Shown: piece by piece, positions 1 through 9,743 of the stretch
Numbering within the stretch: the stretch's first letter is position 1
Layout of the letters: each line of letters opens with the position of its first letter
DNA from: JBCBAP01 sp038532435
Lineage (GTDB): Bacteria > Pseudomonadota > Alphaproteobacteria > Rhodobacterales > Rhodobacteraceae
Reading direction: 5' to 3'
Assembly: GCA_038532435.1 (NCBI GenBank)
Contig: JBCBAP010000008.1
Span: forward strand, 1-64,000
Length of the DNA stretch: 64,000 bases
Notes under the pieces: model-generated
What the model was told of the DNA's origin: nothing
Seen by the model: the letters and a program-made list of their open reading frames with translations, nothing else
Databases searched by the model: none
Translations under genes and position numbers: made by a program

Positions 1-879
1 TTTGATTACCCCGGCAAGATGGCTACAGAACTCAAAGACTTCATCTCGAATCAGAGAAAGACATCTCTGAAACGCGGTCCGGTGGCCGTTTTATTCTGTG
101 AAGACACGACAGATATCGCCCCGACATTGGCTCATCATCAACGTCAGGGCTTTCCGAACATTCTGTTAATTGGCGCGGATACTTCCGGGATCGATCATCT
201 GGAACAATCTGGCGTTGTGCGGATCGCTCATCCCATCACGACAAGGATCGATGCGATCGACGTGCTCAACAGGCTTCTGCCGCTCTTCGCCGACCGCTGG
301 GTCTATGCTGGGTTCAACGCGGAGTATCTGTTCTACCCGTTCTGCGAATCGCGGACCGTCATGGACCTGACCGCCTTTCTGACAGAGGAACGGCGGGACG
401 CGGCATTTACCTATGCCATCGACCTCTATGCCGCGGATCTGGGGCGGAACCCGAACGGTGTGTCGCGGTCCACCGCGCACTTCGACACATCGGGCTACTA
501 CGGCTTTCAGCGCTACGCGAACGGGGAGGCGCTGGAGCGACAGTTCGACATCTATGGCGGGCTCGGCTGGCGGTTCGAGGAATTCATCCCGTGGGAGCGG
601 CGGCGCATCGACCGGGTGAGCCTCTTTCGCGCGCAGCCGGGCCTCAGCATGGGTGAGGACTGGACGCTGAATACGGCGGAGATGAACACCCTGTCCTGCC
701 CATGGCACCATAATGTCACCGTGGCGGTCGCATCCTTCCGGGTGGCCAAGTCGCTCAAGCGCAATCCAGGCTCGATGTACGAGATCGACAGCTTCCTCTG
801 GCCCCGGTCGGAGCGGTTCGCTTGGACCTCCCAGCAGTTGATGGAACTGGGGATGATCGAACCCGGCCAGTGGGTGTGA
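1..879 (+). CDS. Conserved hypothetical protein, 5' end probably cut by the window
   Basis: The frame is open from the first base to the stop at 877-879. The first ATG is at 19, but no stop precedes it and there is no clear ribosome site, so the true start probably lies outside the window. From that ATG 286 residues follow. No signal peptide or membrane segment is visible. Residues about 20-60 look like a beta-alpha unit (VAVLFCEDT, then NILLIG), and the middle and end are rich in Trp, Tyr and Phe, with short motifs such as FDTSGYYGFQR and CPWHHN. This layout vaguely recalls the large, poorly defined glycosyltransferase-like families of Rhodobacterales, but I recognise no catalytic motif and assign no function. 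Confidence 0.7.
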   Translation, partial: FDYPGKMATELKDFISNQRKTSLKRGPVAVLFCEDTTDIAPTLAHHQRQGFPNILLIGADTSGIDHLEQSGVVRIAHPITTRIDAIDVLNRLLPLFADRWVYAGFNAEYLFYPFCESRTVMDLTAFLTEERRDAAFTYAIDLYAADLGRNPNGVSRSTAHFDTSGYYGFQRYANGEALERQFDIYGGLGWRFEEFIPWERRRIDRVSLFRAQPGLSMGEDWTLNTAEMNTLSCPWHHNVTVAVASFRVAKSLKRNPGSMYEIDSFLWPRSERFAWTSQQLMELGMIEPGQWV

Positions 880-982
880 CGCACCGCTGAGGGCGCGCTG
901 TCTTCGTATCGTTACATGTTGCCGCTTGCGCGGTAGAGCAGCTTCACGCCATCCTCGGATGAACCGACCGAGGACATCCCCA

Positions 983-1672
983 ATGCCTATCCGCGCCTGT
1001 ATTTTCGACGCCTACGGCACGCTTTTTGATGTTGCCGCCGCCGCGCGGGAGGCTGCGGCGGAGCCGGACCGGGAGGCGTTCGCAGCCAAATGGCCGGCCG
1101 TCGCGCGGGACTGGCGGTTGAAGCAGCTCCAGTACACCTGGCTAAGGGCGACTGCCGGGAAACATGCGGACTTCTGGGATGTGACGCGGGACGGGCTCGA
1201 CTACGCGCTCGACGCGGCGGGGCTCGCCGCTCCAGACCTGCGGAAGCGGCTGCTCGCGCTCTATTGGGAGCTTTCCGCTTATCCGGAGGTTCCGGAGATG
1301 CTGGCGAAACTCAAGTCCGCGGGCTTCGAAACCGGCATCCTGTCCAACGGCTCGCCCGAGATGCTGGAGGGCGCGGTGAAATCCGCAGGGATCGGCCCAA
1401 GCCTCGATGAGGTGCTGAGCGTCGAGAGCGTGGGCATCTTCAAGCCTCATCCGTCGGTCTACGACATGGTCGGGACCCGGTTCGGGACGGCGCCGGACGA
1501 GGTCGTCTTCGTCTCCTCCAACGGATGGGATGCGGCCGCCGCAGCGGGCTACGGGTTCCACACGGTGTGGGTCAACCGGGCAGGCGAGCCGATGGACCGG
1601 CTCTGGGCCGAGCCCGGTCACGTGATGTCCGACCTGACCGGCATTCCCGACCTGGCGGAGGCGCTGTCATGA
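983..1672 (+). CDS. Haloacid dehalogenase, type II ((S)-2-haloacid dehalogenase)
   Basis: HAD-superfamily enzyme of 229 residues that replaces the halogen of (S)-2-haloacids by hydroxyl. The residue pattern of characterised L-2-haloacid dehalogenases is present: nucleophile D9 and T13 in FDAYGTLFDV, S121 in SNGSP, K154 and Y160 in FKPHPSVY, and S178, N180 and D183 in SSNGWD. Residue spacing matches the 232-residue family members to within a few positions. The frame is open back to 926, but ATG 983 is preferred because GAGGAC lies about 8 bases upstream and the family begins just before the nucleophile motif. The stop overlaps the next start (ATGA), so it is co-translated with the hydrolase. 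The natural substrate may be another small 2-substituted acid. Confidence 0.88.
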   Translation: MPIRACIFDAYGTLFDVAAAAREAAAEPDREAFAAKWPAVARDWRLKQLQYTWLRATAGKHADFWDVTRDGLDYALDAAGLAAPDLRKRLLALYWELSAYPEVPEMLAKLKSAGFETGILSNGSPEMLEGAVKSAGIGPSLDEVLSVESVGIFKPHPSVYDMVGTRFGTAPDEVVFVSSNGWDAAAAAGYGFHTVWVNRAGEPMDRLWAEPGHVMSDLTGIPDLAEALS

Positions 1673-2511
1673 GCCCGGACATGGATCGCTTCACCACCTC
1701 CGACGGTTTGTCCCTCGCCTATGCGGATCAGGGCGCAGGGCTGCCGGTGCTCTGCCTTCCCGGGCTGACCCGAAACAGCGCGGATTTCGACCCGCTGGTG
1801 CGGTTGACCGGGCAGGATGTCCGGTTGATCCGGCTCGATCCGCGGGGGCGCGGCGCGTCCGAGTACGCGGCGGACTTCGCGACCTATGCCGTCCCGGTTG
1901 AGGCGCGGGATGCGCTCGAACTGCTGGATCATCTTGGGATCGAGGATGGAGTCATCATCGGCAGTTCGCGGGGCGGGCTCCTGGCAATGACCCTCGCGGC
2001 GACCGCGCCGCAGCGGCTGCGCGGCGTGCTGCTCAACGATGTGGGGCCGGTGCTCGAACCCGTCGGCCTGGAGGTCATCATGGCCTATCTCGGCAAGCCC
2101 CCCGTCAGCCGCACCTTGGCCGAGGAAGGGGCGCGCCTTGCCACGGCGCTGGCCGCCGAGTTCCCGGGCGTGAGCGCTGATGTCTGGACACAGAAGGCCG
2201 CGAACGGCCTCACCGAAACGCCGGACGGGCTGGAGCTGCGCTACGATCCGCGGCTGCGGGACGCGGTCCTGGCGCAGGCGGACCTGCCCATCCCGGACCT
2301 CTGGCCGCTGTTCGGCACCCTCGCGGGGCGACCGGTCGCGGCGCTGCGCGGCGCGAACTCCACGCTCCTGTCAGAGCAGACGTTCGCGGAGATGGCGCGC
2401 CATCTGCCGGACATGGCGGCGGTGACGGTGCCCGACCGGGGCCACATCCCCTTCCTCGACGAACCCGAAAGCACGTCCGCCATTGACGCACTGCTGGAGC
2501 GCTGCCGATGA
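1669..2511 (+). CDS. Alpha/beta-fold hydrolase
   Basis: Cytoplasmic alpha/beta hydrolase of 280 residues. The nucleophile elbow GSSRGG places the catalytic serine at residue 100, and the C-terminal histidine is H259 in DRGHIPFLDEPE. An early LPGLTRNSADF segment probably supplies the oxyanion-hole region. ATG 1669 overlaps the dehalogenase stop by four bases (ATGA), and its own stop overlaps the start of the downstream dehydratase in the same way, so the three genes form a tightly coupled operon. The order suggests a small route in which a halo- or hydroxy-acid and an ester or lactone are processed, but the substrate cannot be read from the sequence. The frame runs open upstream to 1525 inside the dehalogenase gene; that extension is rejected. 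Confidence 0.85.
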   Translation: MSPDMDRFTTSDGLSLAYADQGAGLPVLCLPGLTRNSADFDPLVRLTGQDVRLIRLDPRGRGASEYAADFATYAVPVEARDALELLDHLGIEDGVIIGSSRGGLLAMTLAATAPQRLRGVLLNDVGPVLEPVGLEVIMAYLGKPPVSRTLAEEGARLATALAAEFPGVSADVWTQKAANGLTETPDGLELRYDPRLRDAVLAQADLPIPDLWPLFGTLAGRPVAALRGANSTLLSEQTFAEMARHLPDMAAVTVPDRGHIPFLDEPESTSAIDALLERCR

Positions 2512-3479
2512 GCACCATCGACAAGATCCGCGCCGCCGCCCGCGCCATCGACGGCCACGTGCTGCGCACACCCGTCCTTTCCGATCCAGCGCTCGACGAA
2601 ATCGCGGGACGGCGGGTCTGGGTGAAGGCCGAATGCCTGCAATACACCGGCAGCTTCAAGGCGCGCGGGGCGTGGAACGCCCTGTCGCAGATGATGCCGG
2701 AAGATCGCAAGCGGGGCGTCGTCGCCTTTTCCTCCGGCAACCATGCGCAAGGCGTCGCTCGTGCCGCCCGCGCTTTTGGCGCACCGGCAGTGATCCTCAT
2801 GCCGGAAGACGCGCCGGAGACAAAGATCGACAACACGCGGGCGCTTGGCGCGGAGGTCGTGCTCTTTGATCGGGAGAGTGCGGATCGGGACGCGATCGGG
2901 GCGGAGCTTTCCCAAACTCGTGGCCTGACCCTCGTCAAACCCTTCGACGACCCCAACGTGATCGCAGGTCAGGGGACGACCGGGCTGGAACTCGCCGCCC
3001 AGGCGCAGGCGCTCGGCATCGACTCTGCCGATGTGGCGGTTTGCTGTGGTGGCGGTGGCCTGACCGCGGGAATCGCGGTCGCGCTCGCTGCGGAGGCGCC
3101 CGACCTTCGCGTGCGTCCGGTGGAGCCCGAGGGTTTCGACGATGTTGCCCGGTCCCTCGCCCACGGGCAGATCCTGCGCAACGAACGGCGCAGCGGCTCG
3201 ATCTGCGATGCCATTCTGACCGACGCGCCCGGTGCGCTGACCTGGCCGCTCCTGTCCCGCCACTGCGCGCCGGGGGTGGTGGTGCGGGATGAGGAGTGCC
3301 TGCGCGCCATGGGGCTCGCCCTCACGCGGCTCAACGTGGTCATCGAACCGGGGGGTGCCGCGGGGCTCGCCGCGGCACTCTTTCACCCCGAGGCATTCTC
3401 CGGCCCGGACGTCATTGCGGTGGCGACGGGTGGAAACGCGGACCGGGAGATGATCGCCCGGGCGCTCGACACGCTGTGA
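2508..3479 (+). CDS. Threonine/serine dehydratase (PLP-dependent)
   Basis: Fold-type II pyridoxal-phosphate enzyme of 323 residues, expected to deaminate threonine or serine to 2-oxobutyrate or pyruvate. K51 in GSFKARGA is the Schiff-base lysine. SSGNHAQGVA is the substrate/cofactor loop and CCGGGGLTAG (about residue 177) the phosphate-binding glycine loop. The length is that of catabolic single-domain dehydratases; there is no C-terminal ACT-like regulatory domain, unlike the ilvA copy at the right end of the window. It is the last gene of the dehalogenase-hydrolase-dehydratase operon, with an ATGA overlap at its start. Related members of this fold act on hydroxy-aspartate or other hydroxy-amino acids, so specificity is uncertain. 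Confidence 0.88.
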   Translation: MSTIDKIRAAARAIDGHVLRTPVLSDPALDEIAGRRVWVKAECLQYTGSFKARGAWNALSQMMPEDRKRGVVAFSSGNHAQGVARAARAFGAPAVILMPEDAPETKIDNTRALGAEVVLFDRESADRDAIGAELSQTRGLTLVKPFDDPNVIAGQGTTGLELAAQAQALGIDSADVAVCCGGGGLTAGIAVALAAEAPDLRVRPVEPEGFDDVARSLAHGQILRNERRSGSICDAILTDAPGALTWPLLSRHCAPGVVVRDEECLRAMGLALTRLNVVIEPGGAAGLAAALFHPEAFSGPDVIAVATGGNADREMIARALDTL

Positions 3480-3548
3480 CATTTTCCTTGCCCGGGGCCG
3501 CACGCTCCCGCACCCTGCCCCCACACGGGAGCCATAGGGAGACGGCAC

Positions 3549-4160
3549 ATGTCACTGCTCAACATGCTCATGAACGCGCAGAACGGTAACGGGCTCGCGA
3601 CGCTGGCGGATCAGTTCGGCGTGCCCCAGGACAAGGTCAGCGCCATTGCCGGCATGCTGGCACCCACCGTGGGTGCCGCGGCGAAGGAGCAGGCCAACAG
3701 CGGCAATCTCGACAGTCTGCTCGGCACGCTGCAGGGCGAAGGGGCAGCCCACTTCCTCGAAGATCCCACCGCAGCAGCGGACGGCGCGGGGCGGGATCAG
3801 GGGGCTGCGTTCCTGCAGAACCTCATGGGAAGTGCCGAAGGAACCGAAGCGCTCGCCCAAGAGGCGGCTGACCGGGCCGGGGTCGAACCCGGTCAGGCCC
3901 AGGATATCATGTCCGCGCTCGGTGCGATGCTGCAGGGGGGTATGCAGCAGCAGATGCCGGACGACGCGATCGCCAACCTTATGGGCGGCGGCTCCGACGG
4001 CGGTGGCAGCGGCGGGATCATGGGCATGATCTCCGGCCTGCTCGGTGGCGGGGGCCAGTCGGGCGGGGAGAGCCCGCTTACCATGCTCAACAACATGCTC
4101 GACGCGGATGGCGACGGGTCCGCCGTGGACGACATCCTCGGCAAGATCCTCAAGCGGTAG
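3549..4160 (+). CDS. DUF937 domain protein
   Basis: Protein of 203 residues with the DUF937 (YidB-like) signature near its N terminus: a Leu/Ala-rich helical repeat beginning MSLLNMLMNAQNG, with FGVPQDKVSAIAGML. The central part is glutamine- and glycine-rich (GGGSDGGGSGG around residue 145). The C terminus carries an acidic DADGDG loop similar to the calcium loop of dockerins and EF hands, although the twelfth position is Ile rather than Glu. No signal peptide is seen. The molecular role of DUF937 proteins is unknown. It lies 69 bp after the dehydratase and convergent with the GcvT-family gene; the dispersed intergenic element sits between the two 3' ends. Confidence 0.8.
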   Translation: MSLLNMLMNAQNGNGLATLADQFGVPQDKVSAIAGMLAPTVGAAAKEQANSGNLDSLLGTLQGEGAAHFLEDPTAAADGAGRDQGAAFLQNLMGSAEGTEALAQEAADRAGVEPGQAQDIMSALGAMLQGGMQQQMPDDAIANLMGGGSDGGGSGGIMGMISGLLGGGGQSGGESPLTMLNNMLDADGDGSAVDDILGKILKR

Positions 4161-4179
4161 CGCGGGCTGGCTGGCCTGC

Positions 4180-4212
4180 GCCTCCGGCGGGGATATTTTC
4201 AGCCAGAAGAAG
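4180..4212 (+). repeat. Dispersed intergenic element, copy 1
   Basis: A 33-bp element that begins GCCTCCGGCGGGGATATTTT and continues through CAGCCAGAAGAAG. It lies between the convergent 3' ends of the DUF937 gene and the GcvT-family gene. Four more copies occur in the window, all in intergenic DNA next to gene ends. Its position suggests a transcription-termination or mRNA 3'-end role. Confidence 0.8.
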
Positions 4213-4261
4213 GGGCCTTTGGTAGGGATCAAGCAGGGACGGAGGGGCCGGTTTCCCGATC

Positions 4262-6751
4262 TCAGCCGTCCATGCGGATTGCCGCGTTCTTCGGGTCATA
4301 GGGGCTTTCGGACACGACCTGCGCCGGGTAGGTTCCGCCGAGGATACGAACCTCGAGCGTCGTGCCGGGCTCCGCCAGGTCGGGTTTGACATAACCGATG
4401 CCGATCTGTTTTTCGAACGCGACCGAATAGCCCCCTGAGGTGAGACGGCCCACGACAGTGCCGTCCCGGAGCAACGCCTCGCGGCCCCACGGATCCGCAT
4501 CGTCCGGTCCGTCGATGAGCACGGTCACGCATGTTGCGCGGATGCCCGTGGCCTCCATCGCCGCTTTCCCGCGGAAGTCCTTGGTCAGATCAACGAACCG
4601 GTCGAGACCGCTTTCGAGCGGCGTCGCATCCCGCCCCAGATCGGAGCCGAAGGCGCGGTAGCTCTTTTCCTGCCGCAACCAGTTCTGCGCGCGGGCACCG
4701 ACCGGTGTGAGCCCGTGGGCCCTGCCCGCCTCCATCAGCCGATCGAAGAGGTGGTTCTGCATCTCCATCGGGTGGTGCAACTCCCAGCCCAGCTCGCCCG
4801 TGTAGGCAACCCGGATCGCGAGCGTCGGCACCATTCCGAGATCAATCTTGCGGGCCGAAAGCCAGGGAAAGCCCGCGCACGAAAGCTCCGCCGCAGGATC
4901 TTGAGCCACGACGAGGTCCCGAAGGATGTCCCGCGACTTCGGACCGGCCAGGGCGAAGACACCATACTGGGAGGTGACATTGGTGAGGTACATGGAGCCG
5001 AAAGTCGCCATCTTCTCCTGCACCATCTTTGCCAGATAGTCGCTGTCATAGGCTTCCGCGGCACCGGCGGTGACGAGGTAAAAGACATCCTCCTCTTGCC
5101 GCACGATCGTCAGTTCCGTGCGGACCGTGCCCGCGTCCGTGAGCGCGTAGGTCAGGTTGATCCGGCCGACCTTCGGCAGGCGGTTGCAGGTGAGCCAGTC
5201 GAGAAATGGCGTCGCTCCCGGCCCGGTCAGCACATGCTTGGTGAAGGCGGAGGCGTCGATGAGGCCTGCGGCGTCCCGCACCGCCCTTGCCTCCGCGACC
5301 GCGTGGTCCCACCAGCCTCCGCGGCGGAAGGAGCGGCTGTCATGGTCGCTGAACCCGTCCGGGGCGAAATAATTCGGACGCTCCCACCCGTTGACCTGAC
5401 CGAACTGCGCGCCAAGGGACTTCATCCGGTCATAGCAGGGCGCGGTTTTCAGGGGGCGGGCAGCGGGGCGTTCCTCATCCGGGTGATGGAGGATGTAGAC
5501 ATGCTCGTAGGCCTCCTGGTTTTTCACGGCGGCATACTCGCGGTTGACCCAAGGGCCGTAGCGCCGCGGGTCGAGGGACCACATGTCGATCTCCGCCTCG
5601 CCCTCGGTCATGACCTGGGCAAGATAGTGTCCGGTGCCGCCTGCCGCGGTGATGCCAAAGGAAAAGCCTTCCGCGAACCAGAAATTCCTCACCCCCGGGG
5701 CCTCGCCCACCAGCGGGTTGCCGTCAGGGGTGTAGCAGATGGGACCGTTGAAGTCGTCCTTAAGGCCCGCCGTTTCCGACGACGGGATGCGGTGGATCAT
5801 GGACATGTATTCCTCTTCGATCCGTTCCAGATCGAGGGGCAGCAGGTCCGCGCGGAAGCTGTCGGGGACGCCGAATTTTGCCCAGGGCGGGGCGTTCCGC
5901 TCGTAGGGGCCAAGGATCCAGCCGCCGCGCTCCTCGCGCACGTACCATTTCGCGTCCGCGTCGCGGAGCACCGGGTGCTCACCGTTCTCCTTGCGCCACT
6001 CCTGCAGGGCCGGGTCGGGCTCGGTGACGATGTACTGATGCTCCACGGGCATCGCCGGGATGTAGAGGCCGAGCAGCCCGGCGGTGCGCTGTGCGTGATT
6101 GCCGGAGGCGGTGACCACATGTTCGCAGGTGATGTCGAAGCGTTCGTCGGAGGGGACGAGGTTCCCCCCCTTCTCCACCATCCGCACGCAGTGCACGATC
6201 CACTCATCGCCCTTGCGCGTGAAGCCGTCGACCTGGGCGCGCCGGATGACCTCGACCCCGCGCAGGCGCGCCCCCTTTGCCATCGCCTGGGTGACATCCG
6301 CGGGATTAATGTAGCCGTCGGTGGGATGATAGATCGCTCCGACGAGGTCGTCCGTGCGCACGAGCGGGTAGCGATCCTTGATCTGGTCCGGCGTGAGCCA
6401 TTCATGGGGAATGCCGACGGTTTCCGCGGTGCTGGCGTAGAGCCGGTATTCATCCATCCGCGCCTCGGTCTGGGCCATGCGCAGGTTGCCAACGACGGAG
6501 AAGCCCGGGTTGAGTCCCGTCTCCGCCTCCAACTCCTTGTAGAATTTCACGGAATAGTCGTGAATGTGACTGACGGCGTAGGACATGTTGAAGAGCGGCA
6601 GGAGCCCCGCCGCGTGCCAGGTCGAGCCCGAGGTGAGCTCGTCCCGCTCCAGCAGCACGACGTCCGACCACCCCGCCTTCGCCAGGTGATAGGCGATGGA
6701 GGTGCCGACCGCGCCTCCTCCGACAACGACCGCGCGCGCATGGGTTCTCAT
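4262..6751 (-). CDS. GcvT-family FAD-dependent oxidoreductase (dimethylglycine/sarcosine dehydrogenase-like)
   Basis: Two-part enzyme of 829 residues that oxidatively demethylates N-methylated amino acids and passes the methyl group to tetrahydrofolate. Residues 1 to about 370 form an FAD-binding DAO domain: the dinucleotide motif VVVGGGAVGTSIAYHLAKAG begins at residue 8, followed by SGSTWHAAGLLP with a conserved histidine. A linking FAO-type segment follows to about 425 (WWDHAVAEARAVRDAAGL marks the start of the folate part), then a GcvT aminomethyltransferase domain and its C-terminal barrel to the end. Length matches mitochondrial dimethylglycine and sarcosine dehydrogenases and their marine alphaproteobacterial relatives. 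It stands alone with no demethylase or formate-tetrahydrofolate genes nearby, so the substrate (dimethylglycine, sarcosine or similar) is not settled. Confidence 0.88.
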   Translation of the reverse strand: MRTHARAVVVGGGAVGTSIAYHLAKAGWSDVVLLERDELTSGSTWHAAGLLPLFNMSYAVSHIHDYSVKFYKELEAETGLNPGFSVVGNLRMAQTEARMDEYRLYASTAETVGIPHEWLTPDQIKDRYPLVRTDDLVGAIYHPTDGYINPADVTQAMAKGARLRGVEVIRRAQVDGFTRKGDEWIVHCVRMVEKGGNLVPSDERFDITCEHVVTASGNHAQRTAGLLGLYIPAMPVEHQYIVTEPDPALQEWRKENGEHPVLRDADAKWYVREERGGWILGPYERNAPPWAKFGVPDSFRADLLPLDLERIEEEYMSMIHRIPSSETAGLKDDFNGPICYTPDGNPLVGEAPGVRNFWFAEGFSFGITAAGGTGHYLAQVMTEGEAEIDMWSLDPRRYGPWVNREYAAVKNQEAYEHVYILHHPDEERPAARPLKTAPCYDRMKSLGAQFGQVNGWERPNYFAPDGFSDHDSRSFRRGGWWDHAVAEARAVRDAAGLIDASAFTKHVLTGPGATPFLDWLTCNRLPKVGRINLTYALTDAGTVRTELTIVRQEEDVFYLVTAGAAEAYDSDYLAKMVQEKMATFGSMYLTNVTSQYGVFALAGPKSRDILRDLVVAQDPAAELSCAGFPWLSARKIDLGMVPTLAIRVAYTGELGWELHHPMEMQNHLFDRLMEAGRAHGLTPVGARAQNWLRQEKSYRAFGSDLGRDATPLESGLDRFVDLTKDFRGKAAMEATGIRATCVTVLIDGPDDADPWGREALLRDGTVVGRLTSGGYSVAFEKQIGIGYVKPDLAEPGTTLEVRILGGTYPAQVVSESPYDPKNAAIRMDG

Positions 6752-7591
<840 letters not shown>

Positions 7592-9601
7592 ATGACCAAC
7601 CCGCTTCTCGCTGACTTCGACCGTGCCTTCGGCCTGCCCCCCTTCGATACCATCGCCATCGAGCACTACCGCCCGGCGTTCGACGCTGCGCTCGATGAGG
7701 CTCGCGCAAACGCCCGTGCCATCGCCGACGACCCGACGCCTGCGACCTTCTCCAACACCATCGAGGCGCTGGAGCGGTCGGAGCGGACACTCGACCGGGT
7801 CGCGGCCGTCTTCTTTAATATCTCCGGAACGGACGCGACCCCGGAGGTTGAGGAAATCATGCGGGAGGTGTCGCCGAAGCTCGCCGCCTTCAGCTCCGAG
7901 ATCCTGATGGATCCCAGGCTTTTCGCTCGCGTCGACGCTGTCTTTGCGGCACGCGACAGTCTGGATCTCACGTCGGAACAGGCGCGGGTGCTCGACCTCT
8001 ACCACCGCATGTTCGTTCGCGCGGGTGCGCAGCTCGCTGAAAGCGACAAGTCGCGTTTGGCAGAGATCATGGAGCGGCTCGCGACCCTCGGCACCGCCTT
8101 CGGCCAGAACCTGCTCGCCGATGAGCGCGATTGGTTCATGGAACTGCGCGAGGATGACCTCGCCGGTCTGCCCCGGGACGTCATCGCGTCCGCCCGCGCC
8201 GCGGAGGAGCGGGAGAAAGAGGGCTACATGATCACCCTTTCCCGCTCGCTCATCGTGCCGTTCCTGCAATTCTCAACCCGGCGCGACCTGCGCGAGCGCG
8301 CGTTCAGGGCCTGGGCGGCGCGTGGCGAAAATGGTGGAGAAACGGACAACCGGGCGATCGTGGCGGAAACGCTGGCCCTGCGCGAGGAACGGGCAAGGCT
8401 CTTGGGCTACCCGGACTTCGCGAGCTTCAAGCTCGACAAGGAAATGGCGAAGACCCCGGACGCGGTCCGCGACCTTCTCACCCGCGTCTGGGAACCGGCC
8501 AAGGCTGCGGCCACCCGCGACGCGGCGAAGCTCGAGGCGATCATCGCCGGCGAAGGCGCCAATCATCCGCTCGCGCCATGGGACTGGCGGCACTACGCGG
8601 AAAAACTGCGCAAGGCCGAGCACGACCTCGATGATGCCGAGATCAAACCCTACTTCCAGCTCGACCGCATGATCGAGGCGGCGTTCGATGTGGCAAACCG
8701 CCTTTTTGGTCTGAGCTTCACCGCTGTCGATGCAGCGCTTCACCATCCGGAGGCGCGGGCCTGGGAGGTGCGCAAGGGCGACCGGCATATCGGGCTGTTC
8801 ATCGGCGATTACTTCGCCCGCCCGACGAAACGCTCCGGCGCGTGGATGTCGGGCTTCAGGTCCCAGCGCAAGCTCGACGGCGACGTGCGCCCGATTGTGA
8901 TCAACGTCTGCAACTTCGCAAAGGGCGATCCGGCGCTGCTCACCTTCGACGATGCGCGCACGCTTTTTCACGAGTTCGGCCACGCGCTCCACGGGCTCCT
9001 GTCTGACGTGACCTACCCGATGGTTTCCGGCACATCCGTTGCGCGGGACTTCGTGGAGCTTCCAAGCCAGCTCTACGAACATTGGCTGAGCGAACCCGCT
9101 GTTCTGCGCGAGTATGCCCGTCACTATAAGACCGATGCGCCGATCCCACAGGATCTGCTCGACCGCCTGCTCGCGGCGGAGAACTTCGACCAGGGCTTCG
9201 CGACCGTCGAATACACCGCCTCCGCCCTCGTCGATCTGGCCTTCCACACCGGCCCTGCCCCGGCCGATCCAATGGAGAAACAGGCGGATGTCCTCGCAGA
9301 GCTCGGCATGCCCGACGCGATCACTATGCGCCACGCGACACCGCACTTCGCCCATGTCTTCACCGGCGACGGCTACTCCTCGGGCTACTACAGCTACATG
9401 TGGTCGGAAGTGATGGATGCGGACGCCTTCGAGGCTTTCAAGGAAACCGGCGATCCTTTCGACCCCGCCACCGCCGCAAAGCTCGAAGAACATATCTATT
9501 CCGCAGGGGGCGCCACGGATCCGGCAGAGCTCTATACGCGCTTCCGCGGCAGTCTCCCGGAAGTAGATGCCCTCCTCAAGGGCCGAGGCCTCGCTGCATA
9601 A
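7592..9601 (+). CDS. M3 family metallopeptidase (peptidyl-dipeptidase Dcp / oligopeptidase A type)
   Basis: Cytoplasmic zinc peptidase of 669 residues that degrades oligopeptides. The zinc site is HEFGHALHGLL (two His and the catalytic Glu), followed about 25 residues later by the FVELPSQLYEHW segment that provides the third zinc ligand. The C-terminal segment with GYSSGYYSYMWSEV is the conserved substrate-binding Tyr/Gly loop of M3 enzymes. The length suits Dcp or OpdA (about 680 residues). The frame is open upstream to 7211, but ATG 7592 follows AGGAGG at about 8 bases and gives the usual family N terminus (NPLLADFDRAFGLPPF). It is the only gene in its transcription unit and ends at a strong hairpin made of two inverted copies of the dispersed element. 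Dcp versus OpdA is not resolved. Confidence 0.92.
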   Translation: MTNPLLADFDRAFGLPPFDTIAIEHYRPAFDAALDEARANARAIADDPTPATFSNTIEALERSERTLDRVAAVFFNISGTDATPEVEEIMREVSPKLAAFSSEILMDPRLFARVDAVFAARDSLDLTSEQARVLDLYHRMFVRAGAQLAESDKSRLAEIMERLATLGTAFGQNLLADERDWFMELREDDLAGLPRDVIASARAAEEREKEGYMITLSRSLIVPFLQFSTRRDLRERAFRAWAARGENGGETDNRAIVAETLALREERARLLGYPDFASFKLDKEMAKTPDAVRDLLTRVWEPAKAAATRDAAKLEAIIAGEGANHPLAPWDWRHYAEKLRKAEHDLDDAEIKPYFQLDRMIEAAFDVANRLFGLSFTAVDAALHHPEARAWEVRKGDRHIGLFIGDYFARPTKRSGAWMSGFRSQRKLDGDVRPIVINVCNFAKGDPALLTFDDARTLFHEFGHALHGLLSDVTYPMVSGTSVARDFVELPSQLYEHWLSEPAVLREYARHYKTDAPIPQDLLDRLLAAENFDQGFATVEYTASALVDLAFHTGPAPADPMEKQADVLAELGMPDAITMRHATPHFAHVFTGDGYSSGYYSYMWSEVMDADAFEAFKETGDPFDPATAAKLEEHIYSAGGATDPAELYTRFRGSLPEVDALLKGRGLAA

Positions 9602-9611
9602 GAGTGTCTCG

Positions 9612-9673
9612 CCTCCGGCGGGGATATTTTCGACCAGAAGAAGATGCCGCCTTCTTCTGGCCGAAAATATCCC
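9612..9673 (+). terminator. Hairpin formed by two inverted copies of the dispersed element (copies 2 and 3)
   Basis: The left arm at 9621-9643 and the right arm at 9651-9673 are complementary over 23 positions with a single G-U pair, separated by a 7-base loop (ATGCCGC). The left copy is full length from GCCTCCGGCG at 9611. The right copy stops after the CCC of its ATATCCC. It lies between the convergent 3' ends of the M3 peptidase (stop at 9601) and fabI (stop at 9744), so a two-way terminator is likely. Confidence 0.8.
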
Positions 9674-9743
9674 GGGGTCCGGGGTGGAACCCCGGCTCGC
9701 ACGCAGTGCCGGAAGGCGTGCGCCCCTCAGCGCTCGGCGCGGA

